Below are positions 1 to 5,986 of a stretch of DNA of 39,546 nucleotides, piece after piece. Numbering within the stretch: position 1 is the first letter of the stretch; each line of letters starts with the position of its first letter. Source of the DNA: Croceibacterium_A sp035626815 (GTDB taxonomy: Bacteria > Pseudomonadota > Alphaproteobacteria > Sphingomonadales > Sphingomonadaceae); assembly GCA_035626815.1 (NCBI GenBank), contig DASPMY010000016.1, forward strand, positions 1 through 39,546, given 5' to 3'. Below the pieces are notes generated by a model, which was not told where the DNA came from, ran no database searches, and was given only the letters and a program-made list of their open reading frames with translations. The position numbers and the translations under genes are program-made.

Positions 1-671
1 CCGGCCGGCCCGCCGCCGACGACGAGCACGTCGAACGGCTCCCTGTCGGCCAGCTTCGCCGCCGCCTCGGCCGCGGCGCCGGTGTCGAGCCTGGCGAGCA
101 ATTCCTCGAGGCTCATCTTGCCGCTGGCGAACATCTCGCCATCGAGGAACGTCGCCGGCACCGCCATCACACCGCGCGCCTCGACCTCGGCGGGGAAGGT
201 GCCGCCTTCGATCAGCGTCACCGAGACGCGCGGGTTCTCGAGCGCGAGCAGCGTCAGCGCCTGCACCACGTCGGGGCAGTTGTGGCACGACAGCGAGAAG
301 TACATCTCGAACGCGAAGTCGCCGTCGAGCGCGCGGACTTGCGCGAGCACCGCGTCGGCCACCTTCGGCGGGTGGCCGCCGGCCCACAGCAGCGCCAGCA
401 CCAGCGAAGTGAACTCGTGCCCCAGCGGCAGCCCGGCGAAGCGGACCGCGCGGTCGGGGTCGGATGCCCGGCGGATGGCGAAGCTCGGGCGGCGCGCGTC
501 GCCGCCGTCGAACCGCGCGGTCACCTTGTCGCTGAGCGCCGCGATATCCTCGAGCAGCTCGCGCGTTTGGGCCGAGCGGGCGTCGTCGCCGAGCGAGGCG
601 ACGAGCTCGATCGGCTCGCGCAGCAGCGCGAGGTGCTGGCGCAACTGGTCCTTCATGGCGGCGTCGAGCAT
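1..671 (-). CDS. ahpF: Alkyl hydroperoxide reductase subunit F, N-terminal part (runs off window)
   Basis: AhpF is the flavin disulfide reductase that passes electrons from NADH to the peroxiredoxin AhpC in the cytoplasm. Only the first 223 codons are in the window. They cover the N-terminal double thioredoxin-like domain, with the redox pair C-H-N-C at residues 129-132, the same numbering as E. coli AhpF. At the window edge the flavin-binding glycine motif GGGPAG begins (about residues 218-223), so the reading frame is intact up to the cut. The ATG at 671 was chosen because the N-terminus (MLDAAMKDQL) aligns with the family. The gene lies 226 bp downstream of ahpC on the same strand, and the gap holds two hairpin structures that could lower ahpF expression relative to ahpC. 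The C-terminal NAD/FAD reductase domain is missing only because the window ends. Confidence 0.95.
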   Translation of the reverse strand, partial: MLDAAMKDQLRQHLALLREPIELVASLGDDARSAQTRELLEDIAALSDKVTARFDGGDARRPSFAIRRASDPDRAVRFAGLPLGHEFTSLVLALLWAGGHPPKVADAVLAQVRALDGDFAFEMYFSLSCHNCPDVVQALTLLALENPRVSVTLIEGGTFPAEVEARGVMAVPATFLDGEMFASGKMSLEELLARLDTGAAAEAAAKLADREPFDVLVVGGGPA

Positions 672-687
672 CGAAAATCTCCTCAAT

Positions 688-812
688 CCTCCCCGCGGGT
701 GGGGAGGGGGACCGCGCGCAGAGCGGTGGAGGGGGCTCGCCGCACGCGCCGCGATTGGCCGAAAGCCCCCTCCGTCAGCGCTGCGCGCTGCCACCTCCCC
801 GCGGGCGGGAGG
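688..812. repeat. Imperfect inverted repeat between ahpC and ahpF
   Basis: The left arm (688-737) begins CCTCCCCGCGGGTGGGGAGG. The right arm (764-812) is its approximate reverse complement, ending CACCTCCCCGCGGGCGGGAGG when read on the plus strand. The arms are about 50 nt with a 26-nt spacer. Repeats of this G/C-block type are scattered between genes in sphingomonads and related alphaproteobacteria. There is no coding capacity on the ahp strand. It probably forms a large hairpin in the ahpC-ahpF transcript. Confidence 0.7.
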
Positions 813-818
813 AAGTGA

Positions 819-856
819 CGGCCCGGAGCGCGGGTGGGGGGAGGCGCTCCGGGCCG
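819..856 (-). terminator. Perfect 12-bp hairpin downstream of ahpC
   Basis: CGGCCCGGAGCG (819-830) pairs perfectly with CGCTCCGGGCCG (845-856) around a 14-nt loop. It lies about 40 bp past the ahpC stop codon. No run of T follows on the minus strand, so it may attenuate or protect the ahpC 3' end instead of acting as a full intrinsic terminator. Confidence 0.55.
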
Positions 857-897
857 CCGGCGACCCGCTTGTTCTGACGAAGCGGTTCGCTAGCCGG

Positions 898-1464
898 TTA
901 GATCTTGCCGACGAGGTCGAGCGAGGGCGCCAGCGTCTCGGCGCCTTCCTCCCACGCGGCCGGGCACACCTGGCCCGGGTTGTTGCGGACGTACTGCGCC
1001 GCCTTGATCTTGCGGACCAGCTCGTTGGCGTTGCGGCCGACGCCTTCGCAGGTCTGCTCGACCAGCTGGATCACGCCGTCCGGATCGACCACGAAGGTCG
1101 CCCGGTCGGCCAGGCCGGCGCCTTCGCGCAGAACGCCGAACTGGGTGGCCAGCACGTGGTTCTGGTCGCCGAGGAACGGGAAGGCGAGCTTGCCGATCCG
1201 CTCCGAGGTGTCGTGCCACGCCTTGTGGCTGAAATGCGTGTCGGTCGACACCGCGTAGACCTCGACGCCGAGCGACTGGAGCAGGGCGTACTTCTCGCCC
1301 ATGTCCTCGAGCTCGGTCGGGCACACGAAGGTGAAGTCCGCCGGATAGAAGAAGAATACCGCCCACTTGCCGGCGACGTCCCGGTCGGTGACCTCGAAGA
1401 AGTCATGGCCGGCCTGGAAGGCGGTCGCCTTAAACGGCTGGATGGTGCTGCCGATGATACCCAT
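898..1464 (-). CDS. ahpC: Alkyl hydroperoxide reductase C (typical 2-Cys peroxiredoxin)
   Basis: AhpC reduces hydrogen peroxide, organic peroxides and peroxynitrite in the cytoplasm and is recycled by AhpF. The 188-residue product has the usual length. The peroxidatic cysteine is Cys48 in FTFVCPTE and the resolving cysteine is Cys167 in GQVCPAAW, matching the E. coli AhpC pair after counting the initiator Met. The catalytic-site PxxxT/SxxC pattern is present (P41-A-D-F-T-F-V-C48). The start at 1464 gives the family N-terminus (MGIIGSTIQPF) and has AGGAG 11 nt upstream. ahpF follows on the same strand. A perfect 19-bp palindrome about 93 bp upstream is a likely binding site for a LysR-type peroxide sensor such as OxyR, although no oxyR gene is in the window. 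Confidence 0.97.
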   Translation of the reverse strand: MGIIGSTIQPFKATAFQAGHDFFEVTDRDVAGKWAVFFFYPADFTFVCPTELEDMGEKYALLQSLGVEVYAVSTDTHFSHKAWHDTSERIGKLAFPFLGDQNHVLATQFGVLREGAGLADRATFVVDPDGVIQLVEQTCEGVGRNANELVRKIKAAQYVRNNPGQVCPAAWEEGAETLAPSLDLVGKI

Positions 1465-1556
1465 GAAAACATGCGCTCCTGAGAAGGGGGAAACTTTGTG
1501 CAGGTGCGAAGTAGGTAGGATCGCGTTGCAGCGCCAGTGAGTTAAACCGGTCGAAG

Positions 1557-1575
1557 TAATCGGAATTTCCGATTA
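1557..1575. promoter_or_regulatory. Perfect palindrome upstream of ahpC (candidate OxyR/LysR-type operator)
   Basis: TAATCGGAATTTCCGATTA has two 9-bp arms around a single central base. It contains the T-N11-A geometry of LysR-family sites and lies 93 bp before the ahpC start. Its AT content stands out from the surrounding GC-rich DNA. The assignment to OxyR is inferred from the regulated gene, not from a recognised OxyR consensus. Confidence 0.55.
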
Positions 1576-1599
1576 GCGGGCGGCACCCGCCGTCGCGAT

Positions 1600-1686
1600 C
1601 CGTTCGTGTCGAGCGAAGTCGAGACACGCTCGCGCCACTCCAACGAGTCTCGACTACGCGCGTCGCGCTCCGCTCGACACGAACGG
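1600..1686. repeat. Intergenic inverted repeat, 16-bp perfect outer arms
   Basis: CCGTTCGTGTCGAGCG (1600-1615) is perfectly repeated in reverse complement at 1671-1686. An inner pair, GTCGAGAC (1618-1625) with GTCTCGAC (1647-1654), is also present. It follows the aroC stop codon (minus strand) by about 20 bp, so it may act as the aroC terminator and insulate the ahpC promoter. The core CGAGCGAAGTCGAGA recurs near 35840. Confidence 0.65.
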
Positions 1687-1706
1687 CGAGGGGGCGATGC
1701 GATCCG

Positions 1707-2792
1707 TCACCCGCACTGGGCGCGGTGGAGCAGCTTGTGGTCGGCCAGCACCAGCGCCATCATCGCCGCCACCACCGGGGTGCCGCGGATGCCGACGCAC
1801 GGGTCGTGGCGGCCCTTGGTGGCGAGCCGGGTCGCTTCGGACTTCCCGGTCTCGTCCGGGCGGGTGATCGTGTCCTGCGCGATCAGGATCGAGCTGGTCG
1901 GCTTGAACGCCACCCGCACCACCACCGGCTGGCCGGTCGAGATGCCGCCGGCGATCCCGCCCGCGTGGTTGGCGGCGAACTCGGGGTTGCCGCCGGCGCC
2001 CGGGCGCATCGGGTCGGCGTTGTCCTCGCCGCGCAACGCGGCGGCGGCGAACCCGTCGCCGATCTCGACGCCCTTGACCGCGTTGATGCCCATCATCGCG
2101 CTCGCCAGGTCGGCGTCGAGCTTGGCGTAGATCGGCGCGCCCCACCCCGCCGGCACGCCGGTGGCGACGCATTCGACCACCGCGCCGAGCGAGGAGCCGG
2201 CGAGCCGCGCCTCGTCGACCCGCTTCTCCCACCGGCTCGCCGCCCAGCTGTCGGGGCAGAAGAACGGGTTCTGGCCGATCTGCGCCTCGTCGAACGCCTC
2301 GCGGTCGATGCGGTCGCCGCCGATCTCGCACACGTAGGCGCTGATCGTCACCTCTGGGATCACCAGCCGGGCGATCGCGCCCGCCGCCACCCGCGCCGCC
2401 GTCTCGCGCGCCGACGAGCGCCCGCCGCCGCGATAGTCGCGCAAGCCGTACTTGGCGTCGTAGGCCCAGTCGGCGTGGCCCGGGCGATAGGCCTTGGCGA
2501 CTTCCGAGTAGTCCTTCGAGCGCTGGTCGGTGTTGTCGATCGCGAGGCTGATCGGGGTGCCGGTGGTCCGGCCCTCGAACGTGCCCGCGAGGATCCGCAC
2601 CAAGTCCGCTTCCTTGCGCTGGGTGGTGAACTTGCTGGTGCCGGGCTTGCGCGCGTCGAGGAACGGCTGGATGTCGCTCTCGGCCAGCGGCAGCCCCGGC
2701 GGGCACCCGTCGACCACCGCGCCGAGCGCCGGCCCGTGGCTCTCGCCCCAGGTCGTCATGCGCAAGACGCGGCCGAAGGTGTTCCAGCTCAT
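1707..2792 (-). CDS. aroC: Chorismate synthase
   Basis: This enzyme converts 5-enolpyruvylshikimate-3-phosphate to chorismate, the last step of the shikimate pathway, using reduced FMN. The 361-residue product has family length. Signature stretches are visible in order: the start WNTFGRVLRMTTWGESHG, the mid-protein RPGHADWAYDAKYGLRDYRG with GGGRSSARET, and the C-terminal region FAANHAGGIAGGISTGQP and RHDPCVGIRGTPV. The open frame extends upstream of 2792, but only the ATG at 2792 (MSWNTFG) fits homologues. No strong ribosome binding site precedes it. It is divergent from ruvA and followed by an inverted repeat that may terminate it. Confidence 0.96.
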   Translation of the reverse strand: MSWNTFGRVLRMTTWGESHGPALGAVVDGCPPGLPLAESDIQPFLDARKPGTSKFTTQRKEADLVRILAGTFEGRTTGTPISLAIDNTDQRSKDYSEVAKAYRPGHADWAYDAKYGLRDYRGGGRSSARETAARVAAGAIARLVIPEVTISAYVCEIGGDRIDREAFDEAQIGQNPFFCPDSWAASRWEKRVDEARLAGSSLGAVVECVATGVPAGWGAPIYAKLDADLASAMMGINAVKGVEIGDGFAAAALRGEDNADPMRPGAGGNPEFAANHAGGIAGGISTGQPVVVRVAFKPTSSILIAQDTITRPDETGKSEATRLATKGRHDPCVGIRGTPVVAAMMALVLADHKLLHRAQCG

Positions 2793-3211
2793 CGGCGGCA
2801 GCGTGTGGCGGAACTCGCGACGGCTGTCCACATTCGCCCGCCCCTCGCCGGGGACAGGAAATGGCGCCGGCCCGCCGAAAAACCGATGTCCTACATCGCT
2901 TCGCCTTGTCATAGGATGGCGGATGCGCCCCGCCGTCCTCCTGGGTGACCTCGCCCCACCGCGTGCGGCGAGCTCGGCCGCCACTTTGGCCGCACCGAAG
3001 GCCCGGCGATTTCCCGTCGGCAAAGTGTCGCCCGCGCGAAATCGCCGTAAACCTCGGATTCTTCAGGATAATGAGGCGGGAAATGCGGGTGACGCACTGT
3101 CGCCTTTGTCGCCCGCCTGGCAACAATTCACGCGCACGCCGCGCATGCGCAACGGTGGACCGGTTCCGAATCGGCCTAGCCAAACCTTGCACGAACCGGC
3201 AGGAACAAACC
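2793..3211. other. Divergent intergenic region between aroC and ruvA, no gene seen
   Basis: This 419-bp region contains no reading frame with coding character that is not simply an upstream extension of aroC or ruvA. It must hold the promoters for both. Just before ruvA there is a direct repeat, GAAC-N6-GAAC (3193-3206), one base short of the alphaproteobacterial SOS box spacing. No riboswitch or small RNA could be recognised by eye. Confidence 0.5.
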
Positions 3212-3817
3212 ATGATTGCCAAGCTGACGGGGCGGCTCGACGAGACGGGGGCGGACTGGGCGGTGATCGACGTCCAGGGCGTCGGCTACCTCGTCCATTG
3301 CTCGAGCAAGACTCTCGCCGCGCTCGGGATCGCGGGCGACGAGTGCACCGTGTTCACCGACCTCCAGGTCAGCGAGAACGACATGCGCCTCCTCGGCTTC
3401 GCCCACAGCGCCGAGCGCGACTGGTTCCGCCTGCTGACCACGGTGCAGGGTGTCGGCAGCAAGGTCGCGCTGGCGATCCTCTCCGCGCTCTCGACCGAAG
3501 AGCTGCAACGCGCCTGCGCCGTCGGCGACGCGGCGCAAGTGGCGAGGGCGCAGGGGGTGGGGCCGAAGCTGGCGGCGCGCATCGTGAACGAATTGAAGGA
3601 CAAGGCCGGTGCGCTGCCGGGCGCGCCCGCGGGCGTCTCGCTCGCCGCCGTCTCGCAACCCGGCAGCGCCAGCGCCGACGCCGTCTCCGCGCTCCAGAAC
3701 CTCGGCTTCAAGCCCGCCGTAGCCGCCAGCGCCGTCGCGCATGCGCAGGCCGACCTGGGCGAGGGAGCCGGGCTGAACGAGCTCGTACGCGTCGCACTGA
3801 AGAGGGCGGCGGGATGA
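3212..3817 (+). CDS. ruvA: Holliday junction branch migration protein RuvA
   Basis: RuvA binds the four-way junction and loads the RuvB motor. The 201-residue product shows the OB-fold N-terminal domain (MIAKLTGRL to about residue 65), the helix-hairpin-helix region (TVQGVGSKVALAIL near residues 80-95 and AQGVGPKLAARIV near 115-128) and the small C-terminal domain that contacts RuvB (SADAVSALQNLGFKP near residues 155-170). The ATG at 3212 matches homologues and follows AGGAAC. The frame is open further upstream, but that part has no family similarity. ruvC, often upstream in proteobacteria, is absent, and ruvB is separated by 1137 bp of extra DNA. Confidence 0.96.
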   Translation: MIAKLTGRLDETGADWAVIDVQGVGYLVHCSSKTLAALGIAGDECTVFTDLQVSENDMRLLGFAHSAERDWFRLLTTVQGVGSKVALAILSALSTEELQRACAVGDAAQVARAQGVGPKLAARIVNELKDKAGALPGAPAGVSLAAVSQPGSASADAVSALQNLGFKPAVAASAVAHAQADLGEGAGLNELVRVALKRAAG

Positions 3818-3838
3818 CTCCCACCCGTCAAACCCGTC

Positions 3839-3859
3839 ATCCTGAACTCGTTTCAGGAT
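3839..3859. repeat. Palindromic repeat, copy A
   Basis: The 8-bp stem ATCCTGAA/TTCAGGAT closes a 5-nt loop CTCGT. It is embedded in a longer conserved unit (about 3835-3864, CGTCA...CATC) that recurs as copies B and C in this interval. The stop codon of the GIY-YIG gene (3853-3855) lies inside it. Stem bases differ from copies B and C in a compensatory way. Confidence 0.85.
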
Positions 3860-4188
3860 TCATCTTTCCGCACACGCGGAGCCATCGGTTCGAATCCCAT
3901 CCCCACCGCCAGGTCCCGCCACTCGGGGTTCGCGGCGTTGATCAGGTTGATTTTCCACTGGCGCCGCCAGTTCTTGAGCTGCTTCTCGCGCGCGATGGCG
4001 CGCTCCATGTCCCCGAACATCTCGAAATGGACGAGGCGGTAGACCGCGTAGCGGCTGGTGAAGCCCGGCGTGGCGCCGTTCCGGTGCTGCCACAGGCGCT
4101 TCATCAGGTCCGACGTGACGCCGATGTAAAGCGCGCCGTAGTGCCCATTCGCGAGGATATAGACGCACGGGTTGCGCTCGATCGGCAT
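3853..4188 (-). CDS. GIY-YIG nuclease domain protein (URI family)
   Basis: This is a small stand-alone GIY-YIG endonuclease of 111 residues from the ATG at 4188. V-Y-I at 9-11 and Y-I-G at 21-23 form the signature. Arg31 and His35 follow in the catalytic helix region, and Glu68 (AREKQLKNW) is the likely metal ligand. The family body ends near residue 92 (NPEWRDL). Residues 93-107 are encoded by the antisense strand of a tRNA-Ser 3' remnant, and the last residues and stop fall in palindrome copy A, so the tail is acquired. The frame is open upstream to 4287 but translates palindrome copy B, so I chose 4188. It lies between ruvA and ruvB on the opposite strand. Such proteins are often annotated as excinuclease-like; the cellular role is unknown. 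Confidence 0.88.
   Translation of the reverse strand: MPIERNPCVYILANGHYGALYIGVTSDLMKRLWQHRNGATPGFTSRYAVYRLVHFEMFGDMERAIAREKQLKNWRRQWKINLINAANPEWRDLAVGMGFEPMAPRVRKDES
3867..3911 (+). pseudogene. tRNA-Ser 3' fragment (variable arm to CCA)
   Basis: Read on the plus strand, this is the 3' end of a class II tRNA. The variable-arm hairpin is TCCGC-ACAC-GCGGA (3867-3880). A T-arm follows, ATCGG-TTCGAAT-CCCAT (3884-3900), with one C-C mismatch. Then comes the acceptor strand CCCCACC (3901-3907), discriminator G and encoded CCA (3908-3911). Long variable arm plus G73 points to tRNA-Ser. No matching 5' half (GGTGGGG start, D-arm or anticodon arm) lies upstream, where palindrome copy A sits instead. 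It overlaps the 3' end of the GIY-YIG gene in antisense and looks like a carried-over att-like or insertion-junction remnant. Confidence 0.75.
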
Positions 4189-4212
4189 GCTCCGGAAAGT
4201 GCCGAGAAATGG

Positions 4213-4233
4213 ACCCTGAAACAAGTTCAGGGT
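4213..4233. repeat. Palindromic repeat, copy B (inverted relative to A and C)
   Basis: The stem ACCCTGAA/TTCAGGGT surrounds the 5-nt loop ACAAG. It lies 25 bp upstream of the GIY-YIG start codon. Reverse-complemented, it matches the longer consensus CGTCAYSCTGAACTYGTTTC shared with copies A and C. Confidence 0.85.
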
Positions 4234-4285
4234 GACGAAGAAGGGTTTGAATGGGTTGCACTTCTCCCCTTCTTCCAAATTCGTC

Positions 4286-4306
4286 ATGCTGAACTCGTTT
4301 CAGCAT
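4286..4306. repeat. Palindromic repeat, copy C
   Basis: The stem ATGCTGAA/TTCAGCAT surrounds loop CTCGT. It has the same orientation and nearly the same sequence as copy A, so A and C form direct repeats flanking the GIY-YIG gene. The C-G pair of copy A is G-C here, a compensatory change that keeps the stem. Confidence 0.85.
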
Positions 4307-4337
4307 CCATCGTGCCCTAAGCGCGGAAGGCGAGGTG

Positions 4338-4490
4338 ATGCGCCGCATAGCCTACATCCTGCTCGTTGGGGCTGCGTTTCTTGCGGGAGTTGTCACTGGA
4401 TGCTGGACCGATGATTGGTTCGACATCGACACTTGCTTGGACCGTGGCGGGGCGTGGGACTACGACCGCGAGAGCTGCCGATACGCATGA
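4338..4490 (+). CDS. Small lipoprotein-like or membrane-anchored protein, 50 aa
   Basis: The product begins MRRIAYILLVGAAFLAGVVTGC: a short basic start, one hydrophobic segment and a plausible lipobox V-T-G-C at residues 18-21. A polar acidic tail follows with two more cysteines (DTCLDRGGAW and ESCRYA). The pattern C-L-D-x-G-G-x-W...C is seen in small periplasmic proteins of sphingomonads; this is from memory, not a search. A purine-rich ribosome binding site (AAGGCGAGG) precedes the ATG. The stop codon overlaps the next ATG by ATGA, so it starts a translationally coupled set with the ruvB-like fragment and the 123-codon gene. Function unknown. Confidence 0.6.
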   Translation: MRRIAYILLVGAAFLAGVVTGCWTDDWFDIDTCLDRGGAWDYDRESCRYA

Positions 4491-4594
4491 CCCAACCCGT
4501 GCCCCTCTCCCCCCAACGCCAGCCCGAGGACGCCGACGCTGAGCTGCGGCCGAAGCCGGTGGCTGAGTTCGTCCGTCAGGAGTGGGGGGGATGA
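4487..4594 (+). pseudogene. Duplicated 5' end of ruvB (35 codons)
   Basis: The peptide MTQPVPLSPQRQPEDADAEL... followed by RPKPVAEFVRQE matches the RuvB N-terminus encoded at 4955 (LSPQRQPEDQDAALRPKSLGEFVGQE). At DNA level the copies are alignable over about 95 bp with many substitutions, so the duplication is not recent. The frame stops at codon 36 just after the homology ends. Its start overlaps the preceding stop (ATGA), and its stop overlaps the next start (ATGA). It also carries AGGAG ideally placed 8 nt before the next ATG. It may therefore persist as a leader that feeds ribosomes into the next gene. It lacks the ATPase domain. Confidence 0.85.
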
Positions 4595-4962
4595 CGCGCG
4601 AAGTTGTGCCCGTCGCTGCTGGTCCGTCGTTGGTGGCTGTCTTGCTGGACGCATGCCCGTTTCTGCGGGCAAGGGTAGACCCCGAGCATCTCGACTTGCC
4701 GACAGTGGTGTACGGTGAGGTCGCTTCGCTGCTGATTGACCGGAAACTTCAACCCGACGAGGAGCGGGCGGTCTTCTCATTCTTGAACGAACTGGCATTT
4801 ACCGGCGGTTCCGATGCCCTCGAAGTTCTGGGGACTGGGGCAATCGAACTGTTCAATGACAGCGCTGATGCCCAGCGTCTCGGGCGAGCCAATTTCGAGG
4901 GCACGGCTTTGCGAATGCTCGAAGACTGCCGGGTCCGTTGGGGACAGGCCGATTATGGCTGA
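4591..4962 (+). CDS. Hypothetical protein, 123 aa, immunity-like size and composition
   Basis: I do not recognise this gene with confidence. The product is soluble and mildly acidic, with LLDACPFLRARVDPEHLD near residues 18-35, PTVVYGEVASLLIDRKL near 38-54 and VFSFLNELAF near 62-71. This layout recalls small immunity-type families such as DUF7674, which is a weak guess. AGGAG sits 8 nt before the ATG at 4591. The last codons contain the ruvB start (ATG at 4955), giving an 8-nt overlap, so ruvB translation is probably coupled to it. Codon use is visibly less GC-rich at third positions than in ruvA and ruvB, which suggests transfer. Confidence 0.7.
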   Translation: MTREVVPVAAGPSLVAVLLDACPFLRARVDPEHLDLPTVVYGEVASLLIDRKLQPDEERAVFSFLNELAFTGGSDALEVLGTGAIELFNDSADAQRLGRANFEGTALRMLEDCRVRWGQADYG

Positions 4963-5986
4963 ACCAAACCCCACCCTCTCCCCCCAGCGCCAGCCGGAGG
5001 ACCAGGACGCCGCGCTGCGCCCCAAGTCTCTCGGCGAGTTCGTCGGGCAGGAGGCGGCGCGGGAGAACTTGCGGGTGTTCATCGAAGCCGCTCGCAGCCG
5101 TGGCGAGGCGATGGACCATGTGCTGTTCTTCGGGCCGCCCGGCCTCGGCAAGACCACGCTGGCGCAGATTGTCGCGCGCGAGATGGGGGTCGGCTTCCGC
5201 GGCACCTCGGGCCCGGTGATCGCGCGCGCGGGCGACCTCGCCGCGCTGCTCACCAATCTCGAGCCGCACGACGTGCTGTTCATCGACGAGATCCACCGCC
5301 TCAATCCGGTGGTCGAGGAAGTGCTCTACCCGGCGATGGAGGACCGCGCGCTCGACCTGATCATCGGCGAGGGCCCCTCGGCGCGCTCGGTGAGGATCGA
5401 CCTGCCGCCGTTCACGCTGATCGGCGCGACCACCCGCCAGGGGCTGCTGACCACGCCGCTGCGCGACCGCTTCGGCATCCCGGTGCGGCTCAACTTCTAC
5501 ACCGTGCCCGAGCTCGAGCGGGTGGTGACGCGCGGGAGCCGGCTGCTCGGCATCGAGGTCGACCCCGCCGGCGCGCGCGAGATCGCCCGCCGTTCGCGCG
5601 GCACCCCGCGCGTCGCCGGGCGGCTGCTTAGGCGGGTGCGCGACTTCGCGCATGTCGCGGGCGCGCCGGCGGTGACCGCCGAGGTAGCCGACGCGGCGCT
5701 GCTGAAGCTCGAGGTCGATTCGCTCGGGCTCGATGCGATGGACCGCCGCTACCTGACGATGATTGCCGCGACCTACAAAGGCGGCCCGGTCGGGGTGGAG
5801 ACGCTCGCCGCGGGGCTCGCCGAGCCGCGCGACACGATCGAGGACGTGGTCGAGCCGTTCCTGATCCAGCTCGGCCTCGTCGCCCGCACCGCGCGCGGGC
5901 GCTGCCTCAACGATGCGGGGTGGAATCACCTGGGAATCGCCCCGCCGAGCGGCTCCCAGGCCGGGCTGTTCGACCCCGGGAAGTAG
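4955..5986 (+). CDS. ruvB: Holliday junction branch migration DNA helicase RuvB
   Basis: RuvB is the hexameric AAA+ motor that drives branch migration with RuvA. The 343-residue product has Walker A GPPGLGKT at residues 60-67, Walker B FIDEIHRL, sensor 1 GATTRQG, the arginine-finger region TPLRDRFGI, and a winged-helix C-terminal domain (about residues 265-335). The ATG at 4955 lies inside the end of the 123-codon gene; homologues start at this point with a variable tail followed by LRPKSLGEFVGQ. A diverged copy of the first 35 codons lies at 4487-4594. The window therefore shows ruvB displaced from ruvA but intact. Confidence 0.97.
   Translation: MAEPNPTLSPQRQPEDQDAALRPKSLGEFVGQEAARENLRVFIEAARSRGEAMDHVLFFGPPGLGKTTLAQIVAREMGVGFRGTSGPVIARAGDLAALLTNLEPHDVLFIDEIHRLNPVVEEVLYPAMEDRALDLIIGEGPSARSVRIDLPPFTLIGATTRQGLLTTPLRDRFGIPVRLNFYTVPELERVVTRGSRLLGIEVDPAGAREIARRSRGTPRVAGRLLRRVRDFAHVAGAPAVTAEVADAALLKLEVDSLGLDAMDRRYLTMIAATYKGGPVGVETLAAGLAEPRDTIEDVVEPFLIQLGLVARTARGRCLNDAGWNHLGIAPPSGSQAGLFDPGK

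Noticed and set aside
282..818. Plus-strand frame opposite ahpF
   Set aside because: The opposite strand encodes AhpF with its C-H-N-C motif; this frame is a GC-driven shadow with Arg/Ala/Glu-rich translation.
2909..3097. A 62-codon minus-strand frame upstream of aroC
   Set aside because: It has no ribosome binding site, no recognisable sequence, and lies in a divergent promoter region.
3193..3206. Possible LexA/SOS box (GAAC repeated) before ruvA
   Set aside because: The spacing is six bases, while the known alphaproteobacterial motif needs seven, and it overlaps the ribosome binding region.
4189..4287. Upstream extension of the GIY-YIG protein
   Set aside because: The extra 33 codons translate palindrome copy B (NLFQGP-type peptide) and precede the family N-terminus at the ATG at 4188.
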